This document shows positions 47,933 through 59,428 of a stretch of DNA of 64,000 bases, piece by piece; position 1 is the first letter of the stretch; each line of letters starts with the position of its first letter. Source of the DNA: Rhipidocladum racemiflorum (taxonomy: Eukaryota; Streptophyta; Magnoliopsida; Poales; Poaceae); contig CM070591.1 in NCBI GenBank assembly GCA_036346355.1, forward strand, positions 19,452,001-19,516,000. The letters run 5' to 3'. The notes beneath the pieces are model-generated. The model worked only from the letters and a program-made list of their open reading frames with translations, had not been told where the DNA came from and did no database searches. The translations under genes were made by a program, and so were the position numbers.

Positions 47933-50900
47933 TTAAGTATCTAATACCAATAGACCTCGTGTGCGCCTCATGCTTAGGCTGTGGCAGTGGCTTTGTTAAT
48001 GGATCAGCCACATTGGCTTCCGTATGTACTTTGCATATTTCATGTCACCTCTATCCACAATCTCACGAATAAGGTGATAGCGTCGGAGTATATGTTTGGA
48101 CTTCTGATGTGATCTAGGCTCTTTTTCTTATGCAATGGCACCACTATTATCGCAATAGATGTCCATTGGACTAGAGGCACTAGCGACCACACCAAGCTCT
48201 GAGATAAACTTCTTTATCCATACAGCTTATTTTGCGGCATTCGAAGCCGCAATGTACTCCGCTTCTGTCATAGAATCAGCCACCGTGCTTTGCTTGGAAC
48301 TCTTCCAGCTTACTTCTCCTCCATTTAGTGTAAACACGAAACCGGATTGTGATCGAAAATCATCTTTGTCAGTTTGAAAGCTTGCATCGGTGTAACCTTT
48401 TACAACCAGTTCTTCCTCACCTCCAAAGACTAGGAACATACCCTTAGTTCTTCTCAAGTACTTTAGGATGTTTTTCACGGCTATCCAATGACCATCACCG
48501 GGATCCGCTTGGTATCTACTTGTGACACTTAGAGCATATGAGACATCTGGGCGCGTACAGATCATGGCATACATGATAGATCCAATAGCCGAAGCATATG
48601 GAATCTTGCTCATCCTATCTCGCTCATCAGTTGTCGAAGGACACTGATTCTTGCTTAGACTGATGCCATGTGAAATTGGCATGAAACCTCTCTTAGATCC
48701 ATGCATATTGAACCTTTTCAATACTTTGTCAATGTATGTTTCCTGGCTTAATCCAATCAACCTTTTTGATCTATCTCTATAGATCTTTATGCCCAAGATA
48801 TAACATGCTTCTCCCAAGTCCTTCATTGAGAAACTCCTTTTCAACGAAGTCTTAACGTCTTCAAGCATAGGAATATCATTCCCGATCAATAATATGTCAT
48901 CCACATACAAGATCAGAAACACAAGTGCGCTCCCACTAGCCTTCTTGTAAACACAAGGCTCTTCTTCATTTTTGATAAAGCCAAATCCTTTGACCACTTC
49001 ATCAAAACGAATGTTCCAACTCCGAGATGCTTGCTTTAACCCATAAATGGATCTCTGAAGCTTGCATATCTGTTTAGCATTTTTAGGATCAACAAAACCC
49101 TCAGGTTGTATCATGTATACATCCTCAGATAGATTCCCATTAAGGAAAGCTGTTTTGACGTCCATCTGCCATATTTCATAATCAAAATATGCAGCAATTG
49201 CTAAAATGATCCGGACAGACTTGAGCATGGCTACCGGTGAGAAAGTTTCATCATAGTCAATTCCTTGAACTTGTTTGAAACCCTTTGCCACCAACCGTGC
49301 CTTATAGATCTGAACATTTCCATCTACGTCTGTCTTCTTCTTGAAAATCCATTTGCATTCTATGGTTTTTACACCATTAGGAGGATCGACCAAGTTCCAA
49401 ACTTGATTGTCATGCATGGATTGAATTTCGGATCTCATGGCTCCAAGCCATTTTTCGGAGTTTGGGTCCATCATGGCTTCTTCATAAGTCGTGGGCTCAT
49501 CATTGTCCAACAATAATACGTCATGTCCATATCTTATAGGTTCATGATGCGGCCTTCCCGACCTACGTGGGGCTGGTGTCTCTTCCACAGGTTGTACAAC
49601 ATTTTGTACATCATGTGATGGTTCAGTGGCAGTTTGAACATGTTCATGTGATTCTCGAACTTCATCTAGATGCACATCACTCCCACTGATTTCTTTTGAA
49701 AGAAACTCTTTCTCCAAAAAGACACCATTTCGAGCAACAAAAACTTTGTTCTCGTTTCTTTTGTAAAAGTAATATCCTTTTGTTTCTTTAGGATACCCCA
49801 CAAAGAAGCATTTTTTTGATTTAGGTGCGAGTTTATCTGATTGCAAATGTTTTACATAAGCTTCACATCCCCATATCTTGAGAAATGACAACATGGGACT
49901 TCTCCCAGTCCATATCTCATATGGTGTCTTCTCGACGGAATTTGATGGGACCCTATTTAATGTGAACGCAGCTGTCTCTAGAGCGAAACCCCAGAAGGAT
50001 AATGGCAGTTCTATTTGGCTCATCATTGACCGAACCATATCCAATAAAGTTCGATTCCGTCGTTCGGATACGCCATTCTATTGAGGCGTTCCTGGCGGAG
50101 TAAGTTGTGGAACGATTCCACATTGCTTTAGATGATCACCAAACTCTTGGCTCAAGTATTCGCCACCACGATCTAATCTTAAGTGTTTTATTGATTTGCC
50201 AAGTTGATTTTGAACTTCGTTCTGAAACTCTTTGAACCTTTCAAAGGTTTCAGACTTATGCCTCATTAAATAGATATATCCATATCTACTAAAGTCATCA
50301 GTAAAAGTTACAAAGTACTGAAACCCACCTCTAGCAATCGAGCTCATTGGTCCACATACATCTGTATGGCCAACAATTCACTCGCCCTCTCACTAAAACC
50401 TGTGAAAGGGGTTTTTGTCATCTTGCCAAGTAAACAAGACTGACATGTTTCAAATGATTCAGAATCAAATGAGGTGAGAAGTCTATCACCATGGAGCTTC
50501 TTCATGCGCTTCTCATTTATGTGACCCAAGCGATAATGCCATAAGAAGGTAGGGTTCAAATCATTTGGTCGAGGTCTTTTGACATTAATGTTATAGACAT
50601 GTTTTTCTTTGAGTTCAAGGATGTATAACCCATCCACCATAGGACAACGACCATAATACATATCATTCAAAAATATTGAACAAACAAAGTTCTTTATTCT
50701 GAATTCATAATCTTCATGTTCCAAACAGGAAGATGAAATAATGTTTCTACTCAAAGATGGAACAAAATAACAATTATTAAGTTCTAAAACTAATCATGAA
50801 GGCAAATGCAATGGGTAGGTGCCAACGGTAAGACCAGCAACTCTTGCTTTATTCCCCACGCGAATATCCACTTCTCCTTTTGCCAAGTCTCTACTCTTTG

Positions 50901-51018
50901 TGAGCCCCTGCATCGAATTGCAAATGTGAGCAACCGATCCGGTATCATATACCCAAGAGCTGGAATAAGAAGTAGAAAGATTAATTTCTATAACATTAAT
51001 ACCTGAAGTGGAAGTCAC
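47933..51018 (-). pseudogene. Copia pol: protease, integrase, reverse transcriptase, RNase H; long but stopped
   Basis: Order is that of Ty1/copia. Protease with WVYDTGSVAHICN (active DTG, about 50,940); GAG-pre-integrase zinc finger with WHYRLGH and CQSC (about 50,550-50,430); integrase core with FTDDFSRYGYIY and LDRGGEYLS (50,310-50,140); reverse transcriptase with KARLVAKGF, QMDVKTAFLNG and the catalytic YVDDILLIGND (about 48,900); RNase H with GYTDASFQTD and TEAEYIAASNA (48,380-48,230). A 605-codon open stretch (48227-50044) spans late integrase to RNase H. It is bounded by an in-frame stop in integrase (about 50,082) and another in RNase H (48,224-48,226). A further frame change sits near 50,360 and more stops follow to the end at 47933. 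It therefore cannot make a full polyprotein. This is transposon sequence, not a host gene. Confidence 0.93.
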
Positions 51019-51862
51019 ACTCCCATTCTTTTTATCTCGCTGTACTTCTCAGCCTTCCGTTTCCAATGTCCTTACTTTTTGTAATAGAAGCACTGGGTTT
51101 CGGGTTGAGGGCCGACTTTGAGCTTCTGAAGCTTAGTTTTGAGTCTCATGATCTCATCTTGAGCCTTGCCCTTGCCTTTTACCTTTCCCCAAGCCTTAGC
51201 TTTCCTCTTTTTGAAGGCAGTTGTCTTCTGAACCATCATCACATGATTGAGTTTCTTCTTAATGCTTTCCTCGGCAGCCTTGAGCATCCCATGTAGCTCG
51301 GTCAGGCTCTTCTCCATGCTATTCATATGAAAATTCATAATGAATGGCTCAAAGCTCTGAGGCAGATACTGGAGAATTACATCTGTAGCCAGACCAATGC
51401 TAAAGGGAAACTCAAGCTTTTCCAATCTCCCAATGTAGCCAATCATCTTGATTACATGTGGGCTGACCGGACTGCCTTCAGCCAGCTTACAAGCAAACAG
51501 AAAGTTTGAGATACCATACCTTTCAGCCCATGCTTGGTTCCCAAACATGCCCTTCAAGCCCACAATCATATTGTAAGCATCCTGGTCCTCATATTGCTTT
51601 TGCAGCTCAGAGTCCATGGTGACAAGCATGAGACAGCTGACCTCCACGGAGGCATTAACATTTTTTTCATAATCAACCTTCAAATTTCGAGGAGCATTTT
51701 CAGCCGGTTCATCAGGGATTGGATTCTCTAGAACATACTCCTTTTTTCATGCTTGAGAACAATTCTCAAGTTGCGATACCAATCAACAAAATTTATTCCA
51801 TTTAGTTTTTCTCTTTCCAAAACCGATCTCAAAGCAAAACCAGGTGCAGCAGGAGGTGCCAT
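51019..51862 (-). pseudogene. Copia gag, broken
   Basis: The start codon at 51862 opens MAPPAAPGFALRSVLER, the usual Angela-type gag start, then FVDWYRNLRIVLKH. A one-base loss at about 51,745 shifts the frame, which reopens as 203 codons (51072-51683) with the capsid region. The expected CCHC knuckle is ruined: it reads CFYYKK, then a stop, then GHWKRKAEK, lacking the second and last Cys. Gag forms the particle and binds RNA; this copy cannot. Confidence 0.92.
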
Positions 51863-52511
51863 TGAACTATAAAAAAACATGCAAAGTTTCTAAGCACTAT
51901 GTTTATGTAATACTTTTATTAAACATTTTAACAAAAGAAACTCCTATCATGTGCCCCCTTTATGGACACATGGTGAGTATTCAAGATCCATATTCATCAA
52001 ACACTAGTGAGCTTTGGCATCACTGCTAGAAATCTAATGACAAAGGTAAGCAACATCTTTGTTAATTACATCTTATGTAACTCTTGTTGGTTGAGCATGA
52101 AAACAAGTAATGAATGCCTCTGTAAACTTGAGTCATGGCCAGGTCAACTTGCCCCTAGGGCTCACATGAGGGAGGGAGCACTTCCCGTTTTCGAGTGCCA
52201 ATTAAGAAACCTAGCCTCATGTGTGTTTTCCTAGACACCAATCGTCTTGTATCCATTCCTTCATTACTAAAATCATATTCCAACCACTTATGTCCTTAAG
52301 CCCAAAACCGTTTTGATAGCTCAATTAAATCAACTATTGTTATGCGCGATTTGTCCAACACATCCCTATCATCTATTAAGATAGTCATTGATATACTACT
52401 TTGGCAGTCATATCAATAATGATCTAAATTCTTGATGGGTGCAACAATTGGATGGACATATTTGATTTAAAATTTTTTTATAACTATGGGGATGAACAAT
52501 ATCTACTATGA
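51863..52511 (-). other. Untranslated leader of the copia element, part next to gag
   Basis: No gene. It is interrupted at ACATG (52512-52516) by solo LTR H and resumes at 54308. No primer binding site remains. Confidence 0.7.
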
Positions 52512-52679
52512 ACATGTGTGAATCATGTGATGAAAAATTGGCTTGATCTTGTGCTGAAAAAATTGATTAGGATTAATCTTACAAAATTGCTTGCATGAAG
52601 GACCAAACATTCAAACATCCAAAAACAGAGACTTTGCATTTGCGCCAGACCCAACATCCAAAAACAATGAGTTTCGCAT

Positions 52680-53095
52680 GTATGACGGACCAAACTTTTT
52701 GGTCTGTCATAAACGTGATTTTGATGCTTTTACGCTTGTACAAGAAATCGCGTTTTCCCCATGTATGACGGACCAAATTTTTTGGTCTGTCATACACATG
52801 CTTTTGGTGACCTTGTTTTTCCCATGTATGACGGACCAAATTTTTTGGTCTGTCATACACATGCTTTTGGCGACCTTGTCTTTCCCATGTATGACGGACC
52901 AAATTTTTTGGTCTGTCATGCACATTTTTTTTGGCGCCGAACCTAAGTCTCATAAAACCAAGCGTAGTGCATGTATGACAGACCAAACTTTTAGTCCGTC
53001 ATAAACGTGCTTTTCGGCATGAACTGATTTCTTTGCCGGGTTCGAAGGCATGTGTGTGACGGACCAAAACTTTGGTCCGTCATGAACGTAAGTTT
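52680..53095. repeat. Array of six near-palindromes (GACGGACC/GGTCYGTC)
   Basis: Each unit pairs TGACGGACCAAA (TGACAGACC in one) with TTTGGTCTGTCA or its close variants. Starts are near 52683, 52766, 52829, 52892, 52976 and 53057, that is spacings of 83, 63, 63, 84 and 81 bp. The two 63-bp steps are almost identical tandem units. It gives rise to repetitive reading frames on both strands, which are artefacts. Confidence 0.9.
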
Positions 53096-53427
53096 CTGGA
53101 ATTTGTGCGCTGGACTGGTTTTTGGTCTGTGCTGGATGTTTTTGTGCACGGTTAAGGGTTTTGAGCTAATGTGAACTTTATGCAATGCTCATGTGAGTAG
53201 TTGCATGGATTGACATTGAGTCAAGTCGTGGACTTATGCTCGGATTTGTTTTGTGGTTTGTTCATGTGCAGGTATTGCTCGAAGACGAATGTGGTCGATG
53301 ATGGGACCGGAACTAGGTTCATGGAGGAACTGAGGTTCGGGACTAGGTTCAGGAGGAACTGAGGTCTTGGTGGTCAAGGATGTCATGCGGGACGTTCGGG
53401 CTAAGAGAATGGTGCACATGAAGAATG

Positions 53428-53556
53428 GTTAGTCACGTGAGAATGGCAGGAGGTCATTCGCGTGCAAAGTGTTAGTCACGTGAGTATGGTAGGTGGCCAT
53501 ACGCGTGCAAAGTGTTAGTCACGTGAGTATGGTAGGGTTTCCATACGCGTGCAAGA
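53428..53556 (+). promoter_or_regulatory. Three 43-bp repeats with G-box and CGCG motifs upstream of the H promoter
   Basis: Each unit contains GTTAGTCACGTGAG and ends in CGCGTGCAA (starts near 53428, 53471 and 53514). CACGTG is the plant G-box core. Tandem enhancer-like repeats ahead of a TATA-like box are typical of LTR U3 regions. Confidence 0.6.
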
Positions 53557-53654
53557 GTTGTACTCGGCCAGGTTGGGCCAAGTAGAGTTGTGTTGGATAC
53601 AGATTCCTTCTAGGGAATAGGAATTGTATTCAGAACTCCTTGTGGGTTGGTCCT

Positions 53655-53661
53655 TTAAATA
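53655..53661 (+). promoter_or_regulatory. TATA-like box of solo LTR H
   Basis: TTAAATA, about 100 bp downstream of the G-box repeats. Confidence 0.5.
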
Positions 53662-54312
53662 GGAGGGGTTGTCTCCTGTTGAAGGGTATCAAGCCTTGAG
53701 CAAGATTTAGGGTTTGTACTCTTTTGATGAGAGTACTTTAGACAAAAGAAATAAAGATCAATTCTTCCAAGATTTTTGCGTGCTACAGTAACCACGTTGC
53801 TACAGTGTTTTTCTGTCTTGGTTCTTGTTTGCATGCTTGCTCTAAATCTAGATTGGTTTTTGATCCTTGAGTGTCATCTTGATTTGATTCATCAAAAACC
53901 TTTCTAGGGTATTGATTTAGAGTTCCTCAAAGTCTAGTTGATTAAACTTTTGTCGGTTCTGTTAAAACTTTCAAGTTTACGTTAGATCAATTCTCGTCAA
54001 GTTCTGGATCAGCAAGCTTGTGAAGCTCATAACTTTTGATCCGTAAGTCCGATCGAGCTGATTCTTTTTGGGTTCGATTTGTATTGGAATCTAGTTTCTC
54101 GTGTCCAAATTTCAGATCAATCTAACGGTTGGATCTCCGGGAATTCTCGTTTTACCGAACCTCTATCATTCTATTTTTGTCGAGTACGAGGCAATTATTT
54201 GGTTCTGTTTTGGGGTGAACTTTTAGTAGATCAAGAATTTGGTTTTAGCTTCCGCACAATCATTCACCCCCCCTCTGATTGCTATATTCGTATACTTCGA
54301 TCCTACAACATG

Positions 54313-54832
54313 GCATCACATGCAATGAGCATAAAGAAAATAGCAAGAATTAAACACACATCCACAGAAAATCAAAATTAAGTTGTGAAATAGCATGACC
54401 CTTAGCATTATGATCTCCATCATCATGGTTGCCTATTCACTTAGCCATCTTGCTTGATTGTCCACCTATCCATCATGCTCGATGCCACCATCTTCATTAT
54501 TGTAGATGCAACTCCTTACAACTTTTGATAATGAATTTTACATAAAGGTTCCAAGCATCACAAGTCGACACGCAGGTCGTTATACAACTTTTTGATAATA
54601 AAATAGCCTTTATGGCTTGACACGGCACGTAGGCCATGTAAATATTACATGCATCACATACACATAGGCCATACTATTTCACACAACATCCTGCAAAAAC
54701 GAGTTAAACAAAATAGATTCTACGACATCGGGGTTCCAAGGGGCAGCGCCCCTGGCGGGGTCCAGGGGTAGCGCCCAAGGCGGGGTTCAAGGGGCAGCAC
54801 CCCTAGCGGGGTCCAAGGGCATAACACTAACA
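54313..54832 (-). other. Copia leader remnant and rearranged right end
   Basis: The sequence up to about 54,728 resembles Angela-type 5' leader. It then breaks into a GC-rich repeat (54729-54819) and the last LTR bases (to 54832). The primer site and the rest of the 5' LTR are missing. Confidence 0.6.
54729..54819. repeat. Three imperfect copies of a GC-rich unit of about 30 bp
   Basis: GGGGTTCCAAGGGGCAGCGC-type units at the deletion junction. Similar runs occur in copia LTRs, so it may be leftover or filler DNA. Confidence 0.75.
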
Positions 54833-55557
54833 AAAAGTGCATAACGTTTAATTAGATTAATGGATTAGTGTTCTTGTGCTCAATTTAAAGGGGAAAGGAT
54901 AATCTACAACTTCTTCTACAGCCGAAAATCCATGGGATGAATTTAACTACCTCAAATCGTCGCTACAAAAACGGACAGAACCCAGCTCGAAAAAACAACA
55001 TAAGGTTCCCTCCACTTTTGAGCTAGTTTCCCTCCAAAAACTTCAAAATCGAAACCCTAGGACACCCCAAACTAGAGAGACACCTCCATTAGCACAGCAT
55101 GCACCTTCCCAAACCAAGAAATCCTCACCTCACCTTGCTCATAAGGAGAACCAAACGAGGAGCTACTGCTGCATGGCTTGGGGGAGGCAGGGAGGGGCGC
55201 CATCTTGGGGGAGCTGAGGGCGACGCCGGCCAGGGAGAGGAGCTGGGGAGGAGGGAGTCGCCGGCCTAGGCAGGAGGAGGAGCTCCCCTGCTGCTGTGCT
55301 TGGAGAACCGAAAGGAGGAGAAGAAACCGAAGTGAGGAGGTGCTGGCTCGGGTGGAGGGGCAGCCGAGTGGGAAAAGAAATGAGAGAGAGATTGGGTGCT
55401 TGGGTGGGAGGAAAAGAGAGGGGGGTGTAGGTGATCCACTCCCACACAAGATCGAAAAAATTGACAACCCTTACAAAACAGAAGTGGTCCACCGTACACC
55501 TAGACCAGGAAATTCCAATACTTGGAATAAATTGAACGATGTTACGGCATGGTCACA

Positions 55558-56180
55558 CGCTGCACGTTGGCGAGCTCCGGAGTGTCGAGCCGATAGCTTA
55601 CTTGGGTGACAAGAGCAGGCGTTGATGGCATCGTCGGCATGCTTGCGTGTATCCACCTTATATAGTTCAAGGGAGATCAATTAGTGAAAAACTCCATGAC
55701 CAGTTCATCTACACCCTCGATTAGATGGATGTGGCTTCTGATTTGAAGGCGGTGCCCTCGGTAAGATGGATTAGTCGGCGACCCGTACATTCGCATGGGC
55801 TAGCTTCCAACATAAAGTTATTTTGGTCTATTAACTGGATTGTACGTGATAGTCACTATAAGTTGATTCTATTATATGCACGCTAAATCTTTTCCTTTTC
55901 CTGATTAATCTAAAAATTTTCTCGTAGTTTATAACTAGTATAGGTTATAGATCTTATTATGAATTTTAATATTTTTTGGAATTTAGAATCTAAATTCGCA
56001 TACAAATCAAATCTCTAATCATCCTTTGATTTATTCCTAATTTAAATATTTTTGGAACATACTTTGGTTGGAATTTTTCAGTTTTAGGTTAGACTTTGTA
56101 TAAAACTCCATTTTCTATTTTTCTTTATTGTATTCTAAATTTTTAGTGTTTATTTTTGAATTCATATGGAAATCAAGTTG
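55558..56180. other. Unassigned sequence, no gene seen
   Basis: The flank of element E. Short frames only and no transposon ends recognised. AT content rises from about 55,830. Confidence 0.5.
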
Positions 56181-58475
56181 CTTTTTTTATTTTTTTATTC
56201 TGGATTTCGTTAATTTAGCTTGTACTTGATAAAGACTAGCTCTGTCAAAAAATATAGTATGTATTTTTTGATGCTCTTGTCCTTATATAGGCTGTATTAG
56301 TGTGATCTTCCCTCTATACTCCTAATAATTATCCAGGTTTATTTTATATCCTATACATGTATGTATTGAATAAAGTGCTTATAGACAATAATTAGGGGTA
56401 TTATGGCCATTTTTATATTACCTTGGTCTATATTCCCAGAGAAAATATGCTCTATAAACTTAGATGTAGAAGTAACTATTATTCTGAATATTTGATATTC
56501 ATGGATGTTACTTTGGAAGTCGTACACATCAAATCTCTAATCACTCTTTAATTTTTATTCTAAATTTGCCTATTTTTTTTATCGTACCTAGGGTAGATTT
56601 TTTTGATTTCAGGTTGAAATTCATATGAAAATTATTTCTTCATTTATTACTATTCTGAATTTTATTTATAGGATTTACTTTGGAATCATATGAAATCAAA
56701 TTGATCATTTTACTTCATTTTTTTATTCTAAATTCTAATTAATTTGGCTTGCATTTGATATAGACTATTTGTTTTAGTTTGCTAATTTTTATTTAAATAT
56801 TATTCCAAACTTTAGTTATTTATGGACTTTCCTTGGAAATTGTATGGAAGTCAACTTTTTATTTTTTATTCTAAATTTTAGTTAATTTATATTGTACTTG
56901 ACATGAGCTCTTTCTATTAATCGAAGTCGTTATAACTTGGGTCGGCAGATAGCGGCCAAATCTTTCTAGTTATTGTAGGAGCTTTCTCAGAGTGGCTAAT
57001 TAGTATAGATATATATTGTACATGACATAAACTCTTTCTATTAATCTAACCCGTTATAACTCGTGCATAGTAGATAGACGGTTAGATCTTTCTAGTTAAC
57101 GTATGAGCTTCCTTAGAGTGCCTAATTAGTATAGATAGAACGATAGATAGGGTTTACTTTGTAATTCATATGAAATTAAATTGATAATTTTATTTTATTT
57201 TTATTCTATTTTTTTAAATTTGGCTTATACTTGACATAGACTATTTATTTAATTTGATAATTTTTTTATTTTAATATTATTCCAAATTTTAGTTATTTAT
57301 GGATTTTCTTTGGAATCGTATGGAAGTCAAATTGCCAATTTCCTAAATTTTTTATTCTAAATTTCAGTTAATTTAGATTGTACTGATTTGGACTCTTTCT
57401 TTTAATCTAAGCCGTTATAACTTGGGCCTGGCAAATAGATGGTCAAATCTTTCTTATTAACGTGAAATTGACCCCAGAGTGCCGAGTGTTTGATAGGTGG
57501 ATAGGGTTTACTTTGAAATTAGTATGAAATAAAATTGATAATTTTATTTTTATTTTTAATTTTTAATTTTAGTAAATTTGGCTTCTACTTGACATAGACT
57601 TTTTGTTTTAATATGCTAATTTTTATTTAAATATTATTTCAAATTTATTTATTTATGAATTTTCTTTGGAAATCGTATGAACGTTAAATTGCTAATTTTA
57701 TTATTTTTTATTTCAAATTTTAGTTAATTTAGATTGTACTTTATATGTACTCTTTCTTTTAATCTAAACCGTTATAGCTTGAACCCGACAGATAGATAAC
57801 CAGATTTGTTTGGTTAAATTGGGAGCTTACTCATAGTACTTAATTAGTATAGATAGATAGATAGATAGATAGATAGATTGTGTATTCCAAAATTTAGTTA
57901 ATTTGGCTTATACTTGACATAGACAATTTTTTTAATTTGCTATTTTTTATTTAAATGTTATTTCAAATTTTAGTTATTTATCGATTTTCTTTGGAAATCA
58001 TATGGAAGTCTAATTTCCTTTTGCTTATTTCGAATTTTAGTTAATTTAGACTGTATTTGACATGAACTCTTTCTTTTAATCTAAGCCGTTATAACTCAAA
58101 CCCGGCAAATAGACAATCAGATCTTTTTGGTTAACATAAGAGTTTCCTGTCTAATTACTATAGAGATAGATATATAGTTTTTGATTTTGAATTTTAGTTA
58201 ATTTGGCTTATACTTGACATAGACTATTTATTTTAAGTTGCTAATTTTTATTAAAATATTATTTCTAATTTGAGTTTTTTATGAATTTTCTTTAGAAATT
58301 GTATGGAAGTCACCTTTCTAATTTCCCTTCTTTATTCCGAATTTCAGTTAATTTAGATTGTATTTGTCATGTACTCTTTCTTTTAATTTGAGTTGCTATA
58401 ACTTGGGCCTAGCTGATAGATAGCCAATATCTTTTTAGTTAACGTGGAAACTTTCTCAGAATGCCTAATTAGTGT
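56180..58475. repeat. AT-rich degenerate tandem repeat, unit about 0.3-0.36 kb
   Basis: A recurring block (TTAATTTAGATTGTACTTG-like, then CTCTTTCTTTTAATCTAA, GTTATAAC and TTAGTATAGATAGATAG) has anchor GTTATAAC-like sites near 56929, 57053, 57413, 57771, 58088 and 58393. Between anchors lies a second shared block ending in GGAAATCGTATGGAAGTCAA. The left limit is vague. No coding sequence. Confidence 0.75.
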
Positions 58476-58478
58476 GTT

Positions 58479-58487
58479 TTATATATT

Positions 58488-58528
<41 letters not shown>

Positions 58529-58530
58529 AT
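58479..58530. repeat. (AT)n(GT)n microsatellite
   Basis: An AT run followed by about 13 GT units. Confidence 0.95.
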
Positions 58531-59428
58531 CAGGGTTCACAAAACTGTCGAAAATCACTCGAAAACTGTGGTTTTCGACCATATCGAGTTGGTTCGTCAT
58601 CTAAAACGGATCGATAAACCTATCTAATTAAAAAATTCAAAACAAATTTATATAACGTAAAACCAGTCAATTTTCAGTACAAATCGACTGGTTTTAGGTC
58701 GAAAATTGTGTCGCAACGTTGCGGTGTTCAATAAGACAGTCAAAACCGGTCGGTTTTTTGTTAAAACCAGATGGTTTTTTCTTTTTTTTTAAAAAATTGA
58801 ATTCTTAGCTCTTCGGCTTCTGACAATTTTGAATTTTGGTTTTCAACGGTATTTTCAGTCTCGGGATGTTATACACACACACACACTAGTAGAGTGCCCG
58901 TTCGTTGCAACGGAATATCAAAAGAGAGTGATATATATCATCACATATGAGCTGAATCATACAATCAATATGAAAATTCTTTTTACATGTATCAAGTCGA
59001 ACATATATCTACATATTTAGTGTATGCATGAAGAAATTATCCTACACAAGGGGAAAGCATGTGTATGCATGAAGAAATATAGTAGGATACCCGTAGAACG
59101 GTTAATTGAATTTCAATTGAACGTCCTCGAACTTGATGAAAAGGCAGATGATCAAACAGAAATTCCATCTAGTAAGTTAGTATAAGTCGGAAACATCTTA
59201 CAAACAGAAATATTTGCAAGGTCCATCAGTATATACCACGTTTTGAGCATCAACTACATTGGATTAATGGTTAGTGTAGCGAATCTTCCCTCTCATCCTG
59301 TCAATGAATAAACACATTATCAAAATGATAAAGATGCAAGGCAAAGGACTAAATAGACAAAATCATCAAATCACTTCCAAAATAAATAATTGTACAAAAA
59401 ATATTAATCACGTCATTTTGTTTACAGC
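58531..59428. other. Unassigned repeat-like sequence, no gene seen
   Basis: 58,540-58,790 has repeated GGTTTTcGA and AAACCAG motifs in both orientations. An AC run ends at about 58,886 and is followed by AGTGCCCGTTCGTTGCAACG, a sequence I recognise as common in grass repeats. No boundaries could be set. Confidence 0.4.

Larger units (their letters stand above)
52517..54307 (+). mobile_element. Solo LTR H (1,791 bp), copia, probably SIRE/Maximus type
   Basis: Starts TGTGAATCATG and ends CTTCGATCCTACA, flanked by ACATG (52512-52516 and 54308-54312). No internal sequence remains. Features in order: an array of palindromes (52680-53095), three 43-bp repeats with CACGTG (53428-53556), a TATA-like box (53655), an AATAAAG near 53750, and a C-rich end (TTCACCCCCCCTCTG near 54,265) resembling SIRE/Maximus LTR ends. 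Boundaries are firm; the family label is tentative. Confidence 0.82.
45486..54832 (-). mobile_element. Composite F: damaged Angela/BARE-type copia element nested in an older copy of its LTR
   Basis: Outer edges TGTTGGGGAACG (45486) and ATAACACTAACA (54832) are flanked by AAAAG (45481-45485 and 54833-54837). Inside are a truncated LTR (45486-46588), a full LTR (46589-47904), pol and gag on the minus strand, a leader and, at the far right, only about 20 bases of LTR end. The simplest reading: one element or solo LTR inserted in E, a second copy inserted into that LTR, and a deletion later removed the second copy's 5' LTR, its primer site and most of the older LTR. Solo LTR H interrupts the leader. 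LTR ends and gag-pol sequence fit the Angela group. Confidence 0.8.
5633..55557 (-). mobile_element. 5' LTR of element E, split into four pieces by nested insertions
   Basis: Pieces: 5633-6359, 7364-7490, 44515-45485 and 54838-55557, together about 2.5 kb. The left edge TGTAACACCCCGG is the reverse complement of the LTR ends of A, B and C. The proposed right edge near 55557 reads TGTGACC in element orientation, like their TGTGAC/TGTGAT starts, but the flanking duplication lies outside the window. Order and content match the A/B/C LTR: GC-rich leader (55.1-55.5 kb), a donor-like site, a mini-exon (44930-44987), the hairpin block (44523-44657) and a T-rich acceptor (about 6269). Nucleotide divergence from A, B and C is large. 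The right boundary is the weakest point. Confidence 0.72.

Noticed and set aside
48227..50044. 605-codon frame as a possible host gene
   Set aside because: It is the integrase-reverse transcriptase-RNase H part of copia pol, starts mid-domain and is bounded by in-frame stops between LTR and gag.
52579..53004. Repetitive 135-137 codon frames on both strands
   Set aside because: They are produced by the palindrome array; repeated peptides appear on both strands because the DNA is self-complementary.
55072..55609. Open frames of 131 and 143 codons near 55.3 kb
   Set aside because: This is the GC-rich leader of the E LTR, with frames on both strands and low-complexity composition.
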